DNA of 64,000 nt, taken from NCBI GenBank assembly GCA_015680685.1, contig MNCI01006820.1:94919-158918 (forward strand). The letters are read 5' to 3'. Shown one piece after another: positions 34,965-47,690 of the stretch. Within the stretch, counting starts at the first letter, position 1, and every line of letters starts with the position of its first letter. The notes beneath the pieces are model-generated. The model searched no databases. It had not been told where the DNA came from and saw only the letters and a list, made by a program, of their open reading frames with translations. Position numbers and translations under genes: made by a program. Origin of the DNA: Gnetum montanum (lineage: Eukaryota; Streptophyta; Gnetopsida; Gnetales; Gnetaceae).

Positions 34965-35194
34965 ATCAGGATTGAACCTGTGACATGTAGGATGCAATTC
35001 ATGAGTATTGCAAACAAGCTACCTCATAGATAACTTCTTCTTCCTCTTCTTCTTCTTTTTGGTGGGGAAAGTTGGGGAATAAGTAAAAAGATATTATATT
35101 AATAAAATAAGATTTGAAGTTTAATGAAATTATTCTTAGGATCTTCATGGTAAGCTTTTTAAGAAAGGTAAACCCATTATAATAGTATAAATAT

Positions 35195-35260
35195 ATTATA
35201 TTATCATCATCATCCTAGCTTCATCCCAATACCATGGAACCATATGAATTCACATGTTGT
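35195..35260 (-). repeat. RTE-type LINE or SINE 3' tail fragment
   Basis: On the minus strand, TGGGATGAAGCTAGGATGAT followed by further GAT repeats resembles the conserved RTE 3' end also seen at 53060-53130 (GACAAGGTTAGGATGATGAT). It is only the tail. Confidence 0.4.
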
Positions 35261-35569
35261 AGTTTATTTTTAGTTGCATTTTATTTCAAGCGTCATTCAT
35301 GTAGAATAATGAATACTATTGGATGAGTGAACAATTAGTTAGATTCCAAAGGCATCAAATTTTTTGAGACATTTGTTATAAATCCATGAAAGAACAAGAA
35401 AGCACATAAAAACTTGCAACAAAAGTAATAAAGTTAAAGAAAAGTTAAATTTAAATTTAATGAACCTACATTGGTAAGAAAAGTTTTCTTTTCAAAATGG
35501 AATCTATAATTAATGTGATGCATTCTAAAACTGAAACCGGTGTTTATGTACATCCACTACTTAGATTAA

Positions 35570-35990
35570 TCCTTCAATCAAATGGTGATATTGATAAAGA
35601 TATAAAAAATAGAATTGAAATAGGATGGTCAAAATAGAGACAAGCTAGTGATGTTCTATGTGATAAAAGAATACCAATAAAATTGAAGGGAAAATTTTAC
35701 AAGATAGCAATTAAGCATATTATCTTATATGGTACTAAATGTTGGGCAATACAAAATAAGCATGAATAATAAATCTATGTGGTAGAAATGTGAATGCTTT
35801 GATAGATGTTGAATGTTACTAGAAGTGATAAACTTAAAGAAAGACTTCGAGGCTTCTACTTCAAATAAGCTATAGGAATGGCATCTTAGATGATTTGGAC
35901 ATATGAAAAGAAAATCAAAATTTTTTTATGAAACTAAAATTCATCAATGATCATTGTACCCTGAAGAAAGAGGGAATGACCAAGTGGAAA
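35570..35990 (+). pseudogene. RTE-type LINE ORF fragment (C-terminal part)
   Basis: The plus strand encodes a broken copy of the region after the RT of plant RTE LINEs: RQASDVLCDKR, IPIKLKGKFYKIAIKHIILYGTKCWA, and later FGHMKRKS. The same region is present on the minus strand near 53200-53650. The frame has several stops. Element F starts immediately after it, so the join is a truncation or recombination point. Confidence 0.7.
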
Positions 35991-36148
35991 TGGCAAAGGG
36001 TGTGACCTCAAGGGGACACGTTGGGTTTTCTTCTTAGACTTCCTTCATGTGGTTTATGACTCCTCTTGGAATGTATCATCACTTCTCCATTGACCAATAA
36101 AAAAGGAAGCTATGTCTTTGCATGGTATGGTTCCCATCCAAAAAATTT

Positions 36149-36149
<1 letters not shown>

Positions 36150-36184
<35 letters not shown>
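36150..36184 (+). repeat. Poly(A) run of ~35 bp inside element F
   Basis: A pure A run in the non-coding 3' region. Element B has short A-rich text here (near 28265), and G has the complementary T-rich run (43895-43945). It is therefore a mutable part of the element, not a LINE tail. Confidence 0.9.
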
Positions 36185-36190
<6 letters not shown>

Positions 36191-37732
36191 GAAAAAAAAA
36201 ACAAAACAATAAAAGAGAGAGACAAAGAAAACAATAATGGGAATTCAAAGCACATCCCTTAAACACAATAATGGGCTACAAGCACCGGTTACAAGGCTGG
36301 AAAGCCATGTTACCCATGCCTCAAGGTGCCCCCCTAACTAAAGCCCTTCCTTCCTTCTTCTCTTTTCTTCTATTTTTGGAATGATGATTGTTCTTTGAGG
36401 TGGTTGTGAACTCATGGTGGTTGGTAGGATGGAACACATCAATGTGGGATCACTGTTCATGGTATGGACTTGGTCTAAACTTGGACGGATAGGTATGCTG
36501 ATCATTTTAATCACATTTCTCACAAGAACCTATTGTGGACATGGTCAAGTACCTTACATCCCAATCTCTGCAATCCCTTCTCATCCCATTATTCACCTCA
36601 CTATTGCATGCAATTATGAGCCTTTTGGTTTTGTGTAGTATAGTACAACACCCCAACCATGGCAATTGTGTGTTGTTTGGAACAAAGGCATGATCTAGAT
36701 TTAACCTCTTAGGTGCCCATAGACATCTATAGAAGTGGTTATGCAAGGGCATTATCACAAGAGCCTACTTTGGGGAGGACCCACTTGCATAACTTATGTT
36801 GGTCATGGCTTTGAGCTAACCTTCACATCTTTCAGAACATCAATGATGGTTTCCCTAAATTTATGCATAATTTTAGGACTACTTCTCATTTGTTTCATTA
36901 ATTTTTCCTACTTTTTTATTTCCATATCCATTAATATTTCTTCGCAATCTTCTGAATCAGACCTTTGGTTTCAATTGTTCAAAAACTTGTGTGCTTCGAA
37001 GTTATGCTTATTAGTCATGGGGGCTAGGGATGTATGTTTTGAAATTTTTATAACATCCTATTTTTGAACATTGTGGTAACTAATAGTAATTGATCAAAAT
37101 AATATGAACAACTTGATGATTTTAGTTAGCTCATAGCCTTGGGAACAATATGCTATCATCACCTTGTGCTTAAACATAAACTAAGGGATCCAAAAAGGGT
37201 TAATTATTAAGGAAAATTTACCAAAACTAATGTTTATCCTTTGGTGACTACAAGTGATGCTAAAAGAAAATGCCTAATGAAGAAGGTTTTTTGCTAGGCA
37301 CGAAAATGAAGTTAAGAGGGGAACAACAGAGGATATGCCCATGGATAAATTGTAGCACATACAAGATAGTAGCTCAAGCATTGCATGTTTGCTAGATCCA
37401 TGGGATAATGAGAAGAAATTTAACTTCATTCTTCAAGAATGTTCTGCATAACCAGAGAAGCATCAACATAATAATCAAGGTTGGAAATCTGTCATTGCTA
37501 CCAACAACAAGAAGAATCATCTTCAATAGATTTTTAAAGACCTCTGCAAATTTTGTAATCTTCAATGTTTGTTCAGTTTCTTTGTCACTCTATCATTTTG
37601 TATGCATCCACTAGAATAAAATTTTGTAATGCGACATTTAGTTTTGTTATGTCAAGTGTTAATCAATAATCCCATACCTTCCCAATTTTGTAAAAGAACT
37701 CGAGAATGAATTTTCATTCAGTCATGGGGGTA

Positions 37733-38478
37733 TGATGCAGCGTCAAAGTGTTGCATCAATGGGCCCCCACCGACATGGCCTCGTCAAAGGGGTCAACATG
37801 ATTTTCCCCATCAACAAGGTCATGTCGATGTAGCGTTTATGAGGCCCTATTAACATGGCTCCAAAATAAAGAGTATAAATACATGTGCTCCCATTGTGTA
37901 TTAGCATTTTCTGGTCAATAGAGTAGCTGAACTCTTGCAATTTTATTCCATAGTCTTAGAGAACAATAAGTGAGTACCTGCAGTGTGGATTTGAGTCAGT
38001 TGTATGGTGTCTTATTTGAGTGGCAATGTACCTAGATACATTCCATGAACAAAAATAAGATTGAGATTGATTCTTATTCATTACAACACTTTGACTTAGA
38101 TTAAATTTACTTTCCATGCAATTTACGTTTCATGTACTTAGTTAATATTTACATTTCCATGCATCTTAATGAATTGGCGAAATGCATGTGACTAGTTTTG
38201 AGCATAAACACATATTCGCTTGGTAATCCCATTAGTGTTATTACTTGGTTCACTCCATAGCATTGTGTTTGGTAATCCCAGTAGTGGATATGTGGGTTTA
38301 AGATGTGTACGGCAAGTTGGGCATGGACACTCATCACCCATAGGCTAGTCTAGACTTTACTTTCTATTGCTAATTAGTTAAATAATTGATTTTTTTAATT
38401 GTCATTAGGAGTAGCCTAAGGCCAATACAACATCAAGAATCATATGCCTCACTTTAGACTAAACCATACGTGAGAAAG
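37733..38478 (+). repeat. LTR of element F, U3-R part
   Basis: Starts TGATGCAGCGTCAAAGTG right after the polypurine tract. The U3 has motifs of the GGCCCCCACCGACATGG and AAGGGGTCAACATG kind, like G. It includes AGTATAAATACATG (TATA) near 37872. It breaks at AGAAAG where G begins. Confidence 0.85.
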
Positions 38479-39393
38479 TGATGAGCAGTTGAAGGTACCC
38501 CTACACTCAACCATACGAATCACAAAGCATTCATGCGTGATCCGATCAAATTTTGTGGACTCTATAGTTTTTAGTACACTAGTCTTCTAGGAAGTAAACC
38601 TTGTCGTAAGGTCGTTTGTTGTCTTCATAATGACACTTGTGATGCACATGGCATGGTTAAGTGTAATTGAGGCATATGATTTTCATTGTTTTATGTTTTA
38701 TGTTCTTTGGTGCTTAAAGTGAGAGATGAAGTAATTTAATAACTAATTTAATTTGACTAACTAACTAATCTCTAACTAGTCCTAACATAAGTATTCGGTC
38801 CCACTTTCCGTACATGTCCTAAACCCACGTATCCACTGCTAGGTTACCAAGCACTATGCTACTAGGCACACTAAGCAATAACATTGCTAGGATTACCAAG
38901 AAAATACATGTTTACGCTTGAAGTAGTTGTACTTATGTACTTAATCTATTTAGCTTAGTTGATTAAACTTTAAGTTACCTTAATTTAGCTTAATTGATTG
39001 AATATATAATAAAAAAATAAATGCATAAATAAAATATTTAAGCTATCTAGAATGCTACAAGGTTTATCAAGAAGCTCATCTTTATTGTCGTACACACTGG
39101 TGTGGTTTAGGTACAATGGTGCTTGAATAAAGAGCTATACACTTCATGACTCCTGCTAAGAGCACTCAAGGAAAATATTCTAACTTTCAAATAGACAAAC
39201 TACAAGAGCTCTGCTACTACTATGACTTCTTCTACTCATGAACACATCTGGGAGCTTGTATTTATAGTTTTTTCTATAGTACTATGTCAACGAGGCCCCG
39301 TCAACATAGCAAACGCTACATCGATGCGGCCCTATCAACAGGGCAATACCATGTAAATGAGGCCACATCGATGTGACACTTTGATGCTCATCA
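38479..39393 (-). repeat. 3' LTR of element G
   Basis: 915 bp, starting TGATGAGCATCAAAGTGTC on the minus strand. The U3 contains repeated blocks such as GCCCTGTTGATAGGGCC and GGGGCCTCGTTGACATAG. The TATA box is at 39260-39267. The U5 end near 38479-38520 carries the shared CAACCATACGAATC block. Confidence 0.9.
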
Positions 39394-39636
39394 TACCTCC
39401 ACAACTAAATGAAAACTCATCCTTAAGGTTTTTTACAAAATCGAAAAGGTATGGGGTTATTAACTAACTCTTAACAAAACAAAACAAACTGACTTGATAA
39501 AACAGAGTGCATGAGTGTATAGATCAATGTATTACAAAATTACAGTGTTCATGACACACAATTGAACACCATGACATGACTACAAAAAAAGAATTGGATA
39601 GCACTTCCTTTGATAGAATGAAGGTGATGGAGAAGA

Positions 39637-42476
39637 TCAAGCAGTCCTAGGCGACGATGGCTCCTAAGGTTCTAAAGGACCTTCATCAGCTTTAGGCATG
39701 TGTGGTAGCTGAGGCAGCTATGGATGTCCTACTATAGCTGCAACCTCCAGTGGAAGGTGAAAGGCATCTAACAATGCCTTTGTCTTCTCCTCCTTACTCC
39801 GAGGATCATTCATAGTTCACGTGGCATCACCAATGTGGGTTGGAATGGGAACATCCCATGAATAGGGCATTATTGGGAACATCTCTTTTACATTGACAAG
39901 CTAAGTAGCAAACTGTTTGTGTTCGATGTTGAATTCTTTGATTACATTTTGTAGCTCATGGAAGTCGTTCATCCTCTTGGCTAGGTTCTCTGTAGTTGAT
40001 CATTCATTAGTGAATCATGCCTTAAGAACTTCAAGTTCATCATTAGCCACCGCAAGCTTATCCTTCGTGTCCTTGTGGTGCTTAAACTCAGTACAACAAG
40101 TATGAGCTAGCCACCTATTTTTCAAGTTCTAACTATGGTTGTCTATGAATCAACATGGCCAAGTTTGCATAATGAAGATTGACAAGCTCCATATATTCTG
40201 TCATCTTCTCAATTTGTAACTCCTTCATGCAAATTATTAGTTTGTTGTAGGCATCTATCCCATCAATGATGGGTTGCCAAACTTCTCTACCTTGCTGGAG
40301 TTACTAGAGGGCTTCATTTTCTTTTACCTTCACCAACTAGATATGCTTTTCATTTACTTCCTTTTGTAAATAGACCTATTCTTTATAATGATCTTTGACT
40401 TTCTCAAATTTGAGAGCTTCAAATTTCCAAGTGACTACCTTGATTGCAGTTTTCTAGTGAAGGCCATGCACCTCCTCCATGGAGAGATTCCTATTTTGTG
40501 CTACCAATCTCCTTAGTTCTATGTTTACTCTAGCCAATTGCTCCTACTATTGATGGATGTAATTAGTTAATTATTGCTTATGCACATCAACATTTTGTAG
40601 GCAATGGTTCGTTGTAGTTAGTTGAATGTTCTTCTGGTAGGTCTAATCCAAGGTCATTTCAATCTTCTACTAAGTAACCTTTGCCAAGGATCAATAAAAC
40701 ACCATTGTTTCCATTACACCCTTAACCCCTTTTAGTTTGATGTGAAGTTGTTGCATAGCTTCATCTCTTGTAAGTGCTAGGTTGAGAAATGGGGGATTGG
40801 TAGTCAAGGCTCTTAGTTTGGCAACTTCCATAGCTAATCATTCGTTCCACTCCTTAGTTGTTTCAAGTTGCCCTTCCAATATGATGTTCTTGCCCCTTGC
40901 CTCTAGTAGCTCCAACTAGGTTGCAGTAATGTTGTTTGAAAGGTCAAAGATATCTAGAAGCAGTTGCCTAGTTCCTACTAGCTACTCTAGTAGTTCTTGG
41001 TGTTGCATTGTATTTATTCTGCCACTTGTGATTCCTGCAAACATCTACACATCTTTGACTGCAGTGATATGATATCTGGTGTAGGTGTGAAAAGAGCATT
41101 GAGAGTCTCAGCAATACAATCAATGACCACTTCTGCTACTATCTCCTACCCTTGGTGCTACATCACCAATACAGTTGCTCCTTTGCCCTCCTCCATGCAC
41201 ACTAAGAATTTCATAGTGTTCCAAAGATTTCTGGGAGTGTCTATTATTCTACAAAAGATATTGTGACCTCTTTGGCACTCAAATTCGACCTTGCAAGAAA
41301 CTATGTTCTTTGGACTAAGAAAATGAATCCACCTCCACCCATCAAACTGATTGTCCAGGCCATCTCATTTAGGTGACTCATTGTTCATCTGTAGATGAAT
41401 GGGTCCCTGCCACTCATGCCTGCTCATTGCTCTTGTTCACTCAAGATCCATTCTCTATATTCTCACAACTATTGAGCAATTGCAGTGATGTTTGGCATAG
41501 TTGTTTGAGTGGTAGATGGAGGTGGTGGTCGCTACTCCTCTTTGTGGATAGTTGTTGCAAGCATCTTATCTTTCATCATTTCCACCTAGTTGGTGGTCAG
41601 AACTTGCCTAATGTCATCATTAGTGTAATAGACTATCCCTCCTCTTCGACAAAGTTTCCTGATGAGGCATGGGAAGGGGAGTGCCTTCCTTCCATGTTCA
41701 TTTTCTTTAAACCACTTCTCTATCTCTAGATAGATTAGTTGTAGAAGGTTGACCAAGAATCTCCCACTTAGAGCAGTCTATGCTTGGGCAAAGAAGGCAA
41801 TGATTTTTCTTGGCCTCACCATGGGATTGAGGTGAAAGGCCATAATCTTGTAATAAATCCTCTTTGCCAATGTGAGCATGTCAAACTCCTTGCAATCGAT
41901 GCCATAGCATCGTTGCACCAATTCTTTCTTAATATTAGGATCCACCTACATTAGGATCTTAATAAGATTTACCCCTATTTTAGGCAACCCAAGCACTACA
42001 GCAATGGCTTGCACCAAGTAGGACACTGAGATGTCCTTGATTTTCACTATTGATCTAGGCTGCTTGTTATTCCAGAATAGGAATGTCTCTCCCATGTACC
42101 ACTCCCCGATGGAAGTGATAATTGGCCACATGGGAGAGGCCTTTAGTTGCTCCTGCACTTCTCTTGGTGCATGCTCTAGGAAAGGGCCAAACTTTGACTC
42201 CAAGAGGATCAATTTTTTGACCTCCCTTGATTTTATTTGATTTAGGCAAGCCTCTATTAAGATCACCTGAAGATTCATTGGTTTTGTCAGTGCATCATCC
42301 CAATGGGAGTGTTTTGTTCTTGCTACTACTAGTTCCGGAATCTATTTGATAGATTCCACTTCTACCTCTTCCCTAAGAGGACCTATGGTGTGTATTGTGA
42401 GTGGTTCTTCTTGGGGCTAGGTTGTTTCTCCCTTGGTTGGGATGATCCTACTCTCTATGTGTGCTTTCCTTTTCAT
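39637..42476 (-). pseudogene. ORF X of element G: PF20167-like domain plus coiled coil (broken)
   Basis: The start is placed at ATG 42476 (MKRKAHIE) and the stop at 39637 (EEPSSPRTA then stop), about 945 codons with internal stops. The N-terminal part at 42278-41700 has SPMWPIITSIGEWYMGETF, DPNIKKELVQRCYG, RIYYKIMAFHLNP and a final FPCLIRKLC. This pattern resembles the family catalogued as putative plant transposon protein (PF20167). The remainder (about 41300-39640) is a long charged helical region with heptad-like spacing. No signal peptide or membrane helix was noticed, so it does not look like an envelope protein. It is homologous to ORF X in H and K. The role is unknown. Confidence 0.6.
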
Positions 42477-44979
42477 GTCATTTGTAGTCACAACACATCC
42501 ATAGATTAGTAAATATAATGTGTAACTTTAGATTTTTGAATACCTTTTCTCGTTAGTTTGTTACACTTTGGCTAAGGATGGACCATTGAAAATTGATTAT
42601 TTTATTAATCAATTAATTATTATTTATTATAAATGTTACTAGAGCTTGTTGGAAAGGTTTAACTCTTGTAATTTAGTCTTTAATAGTTAATTTTTTAATA
42701 AATCTTTGTGGGATTTAGAAAAGAACGTGAAAAATCGACAATAAAAAATGGTACATTTGTGGTCCCCAAAATTAAGAGCTTACCTCTGGTAGCTATAGGG
42801 TCAAAGAATGGAGTGATTTGAATAAATGGTTTGTAAGTTATGGGCTCTTGAAGGTTCTAGGCTCGGAATATTTGAAAAACTCCTTTAGTGTTTATGAGAA
42901 AATGTAAAATTTTCCAAGTGGGGCCATGCCTATTTATACTATTTTTTTCTTATGTTGATGGGGCCCCATAAACAGGGCCTTGTATGTGGGTTTGCTTTGT
43001 CAACAGGGCCCTGTATACAAGTCTGCTTCGTCGATGAGGCCTTGTATACAGGGCTGATCAACAAAAATTTTCAAATTTCAATATCTTAAAAAATATAAGG
43101 AATTTTTCAATGAAATTGGAATCTATGGAATTCCAGAAAAGCCAAGAATATGATAAAATTATTGAAGAGGGTCTTTAAATGCTTAAAAATTGAAAAATTT
43201 TGATGGAGAATGTATTCAATGAACAAAGTATGTAAAGAAGCACATGGGTTGATGTGGAAGATGGGTGCACAAAAGATTCTAGTCATAAGAATACCTAAGG
43301 ATAAGGTGCTTAGTAAACCCAGCCAAGGGATATGCAAGTGGATCCTCCCCATAGCAGGCACATGCCTTATTTTTCCTTACATAACCTTAACCTAAGGAGT
43401 CTATGAACCGCATAGGTGACTAATGGTTGATGGAAGTTAAGGACCAAAACTCAAAAGATTCTACCTAAGAATTCAAGTATGTCAAACCAAGACACGGAAT
43501 CAAGAACATGGACACTAGTAATGAGGTGAGTTATGGACAACATAAATGGATAATGGAGAAGGTGGAATGGAATTCCAACTAAGGTCATAAGAAGTCCCTT
43601 GTGGATTTTGTGTTTAAAATGACTTGAGAAGATTCATACTTAGTCTAGACCAAAACCAACCTCTTTCAGTGACTTTGCATCATTACTCCATAACCAGTCC
43701 ATCCCCTTGAGACACAAGAGTGCACCCACAGAACAACCATCATTCCATAAAGAGAAGAAAAGAGAAGTAGTAAGTGGGAGAAGGCCTTAGTTAGAGGGGA
43801 CCTTTAGGCATGGGTACATGTCTTTCTAGTCCCATAACCAGTGCTTGTAGCCTGATTATTTGTCTAAGGGATGTGCTTTGAATTTCCATCATTCTTTTTT
43901 TCTTTTTTTCTCTATTTTTTTGTATTTTTTTTCTTTTTTTTTCTTTTTGGATGGAAAACACACCATGCAAAGACTTTATTTAACTTCCTATTGGTGGTTG
44001 AAATTGAATAGTAAGAAGTCCATGAAAACACTCAAGCACTCGAGTAAGTAGAAGAGTACGAAGAGTATTGAGTTCCCTTGAAGTCATACCCTATTCAAAC
44101 CTTTGAATCCTTCCCAATTCTAGAAACTACCAAGGTCACAAAATTATTAAAAGTTGATTTAATGAAAGAGACCTCAAACTTCCAGAACAAGGAAAACCAT
44201 AGAGTTTGTTAATGGGTGATGTTGTGGACTCACTGCCTATTCCATGAAAAAGAAACCATGATAGAGTTATCAGTACAAAAACTTAAAAATAGAAACTAGA
44301 CATTAGCAAACCAAATATTACGCACAAACCATCATTAGTAGTAGTCCCAACACCATTGTGTCTCGTTGACAATAAAGCACTTTTATTAGCAAAAATTTGA
44401 AAATCACACTCAAACAAAACAAAGTGAAATATATAAGAAAGTGTAAAATATCCAATAAAGATTCAAACATACTAATGCTGTTATAAAGCAAAAAATGGTG
44501 TAAAAATAGGAAAATTTTTGAAAATCAAAAAGTTGTAAAATAAATAAATTACAAAAGCAAAAATGTGAAAAACAAAAAATAGAAAAATTAAGGAGCCATA
44601 TGGATGATTTAGCATGGATGGTCATCTCCCCCATGACTAAGTTGGAAGGAGGAGATCCAAAAAATTGAGCATGGTTGTCCATCTATTAAGGTATTTGTTG
44701 CACTAGCTTGCTTGGGCTCATGGAAAAGTTTTACTTTTTAGATGTTGACCAATTGCCTTTTATTTGGGCTCTCAAGTTTGTATATGGTCATGGCTCGAGA
44801 AGGAAAGGTTTCAGCAATTATATAAGATCTCTCACACAATGTTTGGAACTTTGTTTTTTGAGGTATGTGTGTGGGGTTCCAATAGGAAACCTTATCTCTA
44901 AGTCAAAATTTTACTTTCCATATTCTAAGATCATGTTGTTGCTTGTTGAATGCCTTATGCACTTCATTCAAAGATAGGA
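42477..44979 (-). other. Post-integrase non-coding region of element G
   Basis: No gene. The first part (44650-43600) matches the 3' regions of B and F in reverse orientation, including a PPT-like TAGTCATGGGGG at 44639-44628 and a T-rich tract near 43900. The second part contains the promoter-like segment listed separately, then the ORF X leader. Confidence 0.6.
42925..43065 (-). promoter_or_regulatory. Internal U3-like promoter of element G
   Basis: On the minus strand, repeated blocks (GCCCTGTATACAAGGCCTC, GGGCCCTGTTGACAAAGC, GGCCCTGTTTATGGGGCC) are followed by AGTATAAATAGGC (TATA at 42938-42931). The 3' LTR of the same element has the same kind of GGCCYNRTTGANNGGGCC blocks in its U3 before its TATA. 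It lies about 455 bp upstream of the ORF X start. Promoter function is inferred. Confidence 0.5.
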
Positions 44980-45850
44980 CCACCAATCAATTTTCATCTA
45001 GCACATTAAGGTTGATTAATCTTTCTTTTTGTGTTAGACTTAGGTCAAGATTTAGGTCACAGGCTATTGAGAGTGTACGAAGCTTGGACTGATTTAGGAG
45101 CGTTGGAAGTTTTTTGTACACTAATGCATAGGGAGAATAGCCAATAGGAAGTTTCCATGTTGAGCAGTAGGCCCATAGGGCATAATTGAGTTTTATGCTC
45201 CAATCTCTCCTATATTTGCTTATGGTCCTTGTTAGGATCTTTGTAATCTCCTTGTTGGTTATCTTTGCTTGATCATTGGCTTGCAAGTGATAAGGTGTTG
45301 TTAATTTATGTTTAACACCCATACATTGCATGAGTTTTCAAAAAGTGGCACCTATAAAATGAGTTCCATTGTTAGAAATTAGTGCATGTGGCACCTCAAA
45401 CCTATTTACAACATGTTGTTGTACAATTCTAGCAGTAATGGATGATGTACAATCGATGACAATTACTACTTCTGCCCATTTGATGCAGTAGTCGACTACT
45501 ACAATGATATATGTCTTTCCATTGGACATGGGTGTAATGGGACCCATGAAGTTAATGCCCCATATGTCAAAGGGTTCTAGTGATTGAATCCACTATTGAG
45601 AATCCTCCATGCATGCAATCATCCCACCATCTTGTTGATAGCATTCACAAGATTGGACAAATTGATGGATGTCCCTAAAGATTGTAGAATAATAGTATCC
45701 TACCATCAGGATTTTTATGATCATGCATCTCCCTACATATTAGCCTCTGCAAGGGCCTTCTTGAGCATCTTGGAGAATGCATAGTTGATCAACATCAGGG
45801 ACATACTAATGAACTAGGCCATCGACGCACACCTTGTAAAGGTATCCATT
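44980..45850 (-). pseudogene. Integrase of element G (catalytic Glu replaced by Lys)
   Basis: The minus strand has [20 protein letters not shown] near 45547 and HALISNNGTHF near 45375, where the second catalytic Asp is Asn. The last block is HLQANDQAKITNKEI, with Lys (AAG, 45263-45265) at the Glu position, as in B. The C-terminal part follows to about 44987 (LRTLSIACDLNLDLSL). Two of the three DDE residues are therefore lost. Confidence 0.8.
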
Positions 45851-46019
45851 AATTTCCATGAAGTACTTTGCTCAATGAAGAAATTGTTGTTTCTTCCTGA
45901 AGTTCAGATCTTGTGGCATCTCTTGAGTAAGAAGGTAAGTGAGGATGCCATCATACCATTTTGTTTCTATGGGCACTTTGCTATCTATAACATCTATAAA
46001 GAGGAGTTCATCTAAAAAT

Positions 46020-46420
46020 TGATTAGAGAGTATACTCTCCTCCTCTTTGTTATCCTATCTTAACTAAGAGAGGTGGTTAGCGACCACATTCATAGACTCT
46101 TTCTAATCTACCATTGTGAGATCGAATTTCTACAAGATCATGAGCCACCATATGATACAAGGGCTCATCGTTGGCTTATTCATTAGGAAGCGAATGGCAC
46201 TATGGTTTGTGTGCACAAACACTTTGTAGCCAAGCACATAGTGCTTGAAATTTTCAAAATCATACACCACTTCCATTAATTTTTTCTCCATTATGTAATT
46301 CAATTGTGCACCCACAATGCTTTAGCTTGTGCAGTAGATGTAATATAGATATTTCTTATTATCCAACTATGTAAGCATAATTCCCAAAGCATAATTAGAT
46401 GCATCCGTCATTATATGAAA
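46020..46420 (-). pseudogene. RNase H of element G
   Basis: Minus strand: DASNYALG, an in-frame TAG (46367-46369) at the codon that is also TAG in element B, then GAQLNYI, HYVLGYKVFVHTNHSAIRFLMN. In the NHSAIRF motif the expected Asp is Asn. Inactive. Confidence 0.75.
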
Positions 46421-47690
46421 TGACCTGGACCATTTTGGTGCTCGTAGAATTGGAGTCTCTACAAGCTTGTCCTTTGACTGTTGGAATGCATATTCACACT
46501 TCTTGTTCTAGACAAATGGAGCATCTTTTTTTATAAGCTCAACCAACAACTTTGCAATCTTAGAGAAATTATTTATGAATCATCAGTAGTAGCTAGTATG
46601 TCCAAAGAATGATTGGACATCTTTAACTATCTTTGGTTGGCATGTGATTCCTTGGATGACCCTTATTTTTCTAAATCTACCTCAATCCCTACCTAACTAA
46701 TTATGTGTCCTAGTACTATGCCTTCTTGGACCATTAAATAGCTTTTCTACCAATTGAGCTTAAGGTTTGTTTCAACACATCTCTTCAGTACTTGCTCAAG
46801 GTGGCCTATGGCTTGCTCAAATGTAGCCCCATAGGTAGAAAAGTCATCCATAAAAACTTCTACCCCACTACCTATCTGCAATTGGAAAATACTAAGGACC
46901 AAGCATTGAAATGTTGCAGAGGCATTGCACAGACCAAATGGCATCTTACAATATGCAAAAGTCCCCCAGGGGCTCATGAATGTTGTCTTGGCCTAATCTT
47001 CTAGTGTAATTTGGATTTGGTTATAGCCACTATAACCATCCAAGAAGTTATAATAGCAATGCCCAAAGATAGTGTCCAACACTTGGTCCACAAGTGGCAA
47101 TGGAAAATGATCTTTAAATGTTTCCATGTTCAACAACTTGAACTCGATGCAAATCTACAACTTGCCATCTTTCTTTGGTACAATTATGAGTTAGCTAACC
47201 CACTCACTATCCACATTGAGATAGATGAACTCCATCTTAATGAGTTATTCTATTTCCTCCTTAATAATCTACTTCAACTTGGGGTTCAACAGCCTTTGTG
47301 GCTACCTTCTTGGCTTCATGGCTAGGTCAGTGTAGATGCAATGCTGGCATATCCTTGGATCAATTCCTATCAGTTCGGGATATGACCAAGCAAAGGTTAT
47401 TAGCCATTTGTTAATGAATTGCAATAGCTTATCTTTTTTTTTTAGGAACAAGATTTTCATTGATTATGACAAACTTGCCATTGTTTTAAAATGTGTACTC
47501 CATGTTAGCCAATAGAGTTTCTAACTCTAGGGGCTCCTGCTTGAAATTATTAGGGATTTCCAACTCTCCCCAATATGTATTATCATCTTCATCATCAAAG
47601 AGTTGGTGATGAACTTGCTCAAGTTCATCCATGCCTTCAACATAAGCACATGTCAGGCTCTTAGTTGATTTCATGCATAATGTGTTATTA
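46380..47690 (-). pseudogene. Reverse transcriptase of element G (broken)
   Basis: The minus strand shows the RT blocks hidden by the gap in B. They are KDGKLQICIEFKLLN, HFPLPLVDQVLDTI, FLDGYSGYNQI, AYCKMPFGLCNA and the catalytic EVFMDDFSTYG near 46850. HLEQVLKRC and the VLGHIIS block follow. The F-M-D-D box is typical of Athila/Tat-type plant Gypsy elements (family knowledge). Stops occur throughout. Confidence 0.85.

Larger units (their letters stand above)
35995..38478 (+). mobile_element. Element F: 3' end of an Athila/Tat-like Gypsy element, LTR split by G
   Basis: The plus-strand remnant has the non-coding 3' region (35995-37732), a polypurine tract CAGTCATGGGGG (37719-37730) and an LTR beginning at 37733. 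The LTR is interrupted after 38478 by element G. Its remaining U5 end, including ATATGGTTGGG and a CATCA end, is found on the other side at 50810-50961. Gag and pol are missing, so F was truncated before or during this history. Confidence 0.8.

Noticed and set aside
36054-36266. Open frame with a Phe run that looks like a membrane helix
   Set aside because: It is the reverse of the poly(A) tract in element F.
44410-44682. Hydrophobic 90-codon frame in G as an envelope gene
   Set aside because: It lies in T-rich non-coding post-pol sequence shared with B and F and is not conserved as a frame there.
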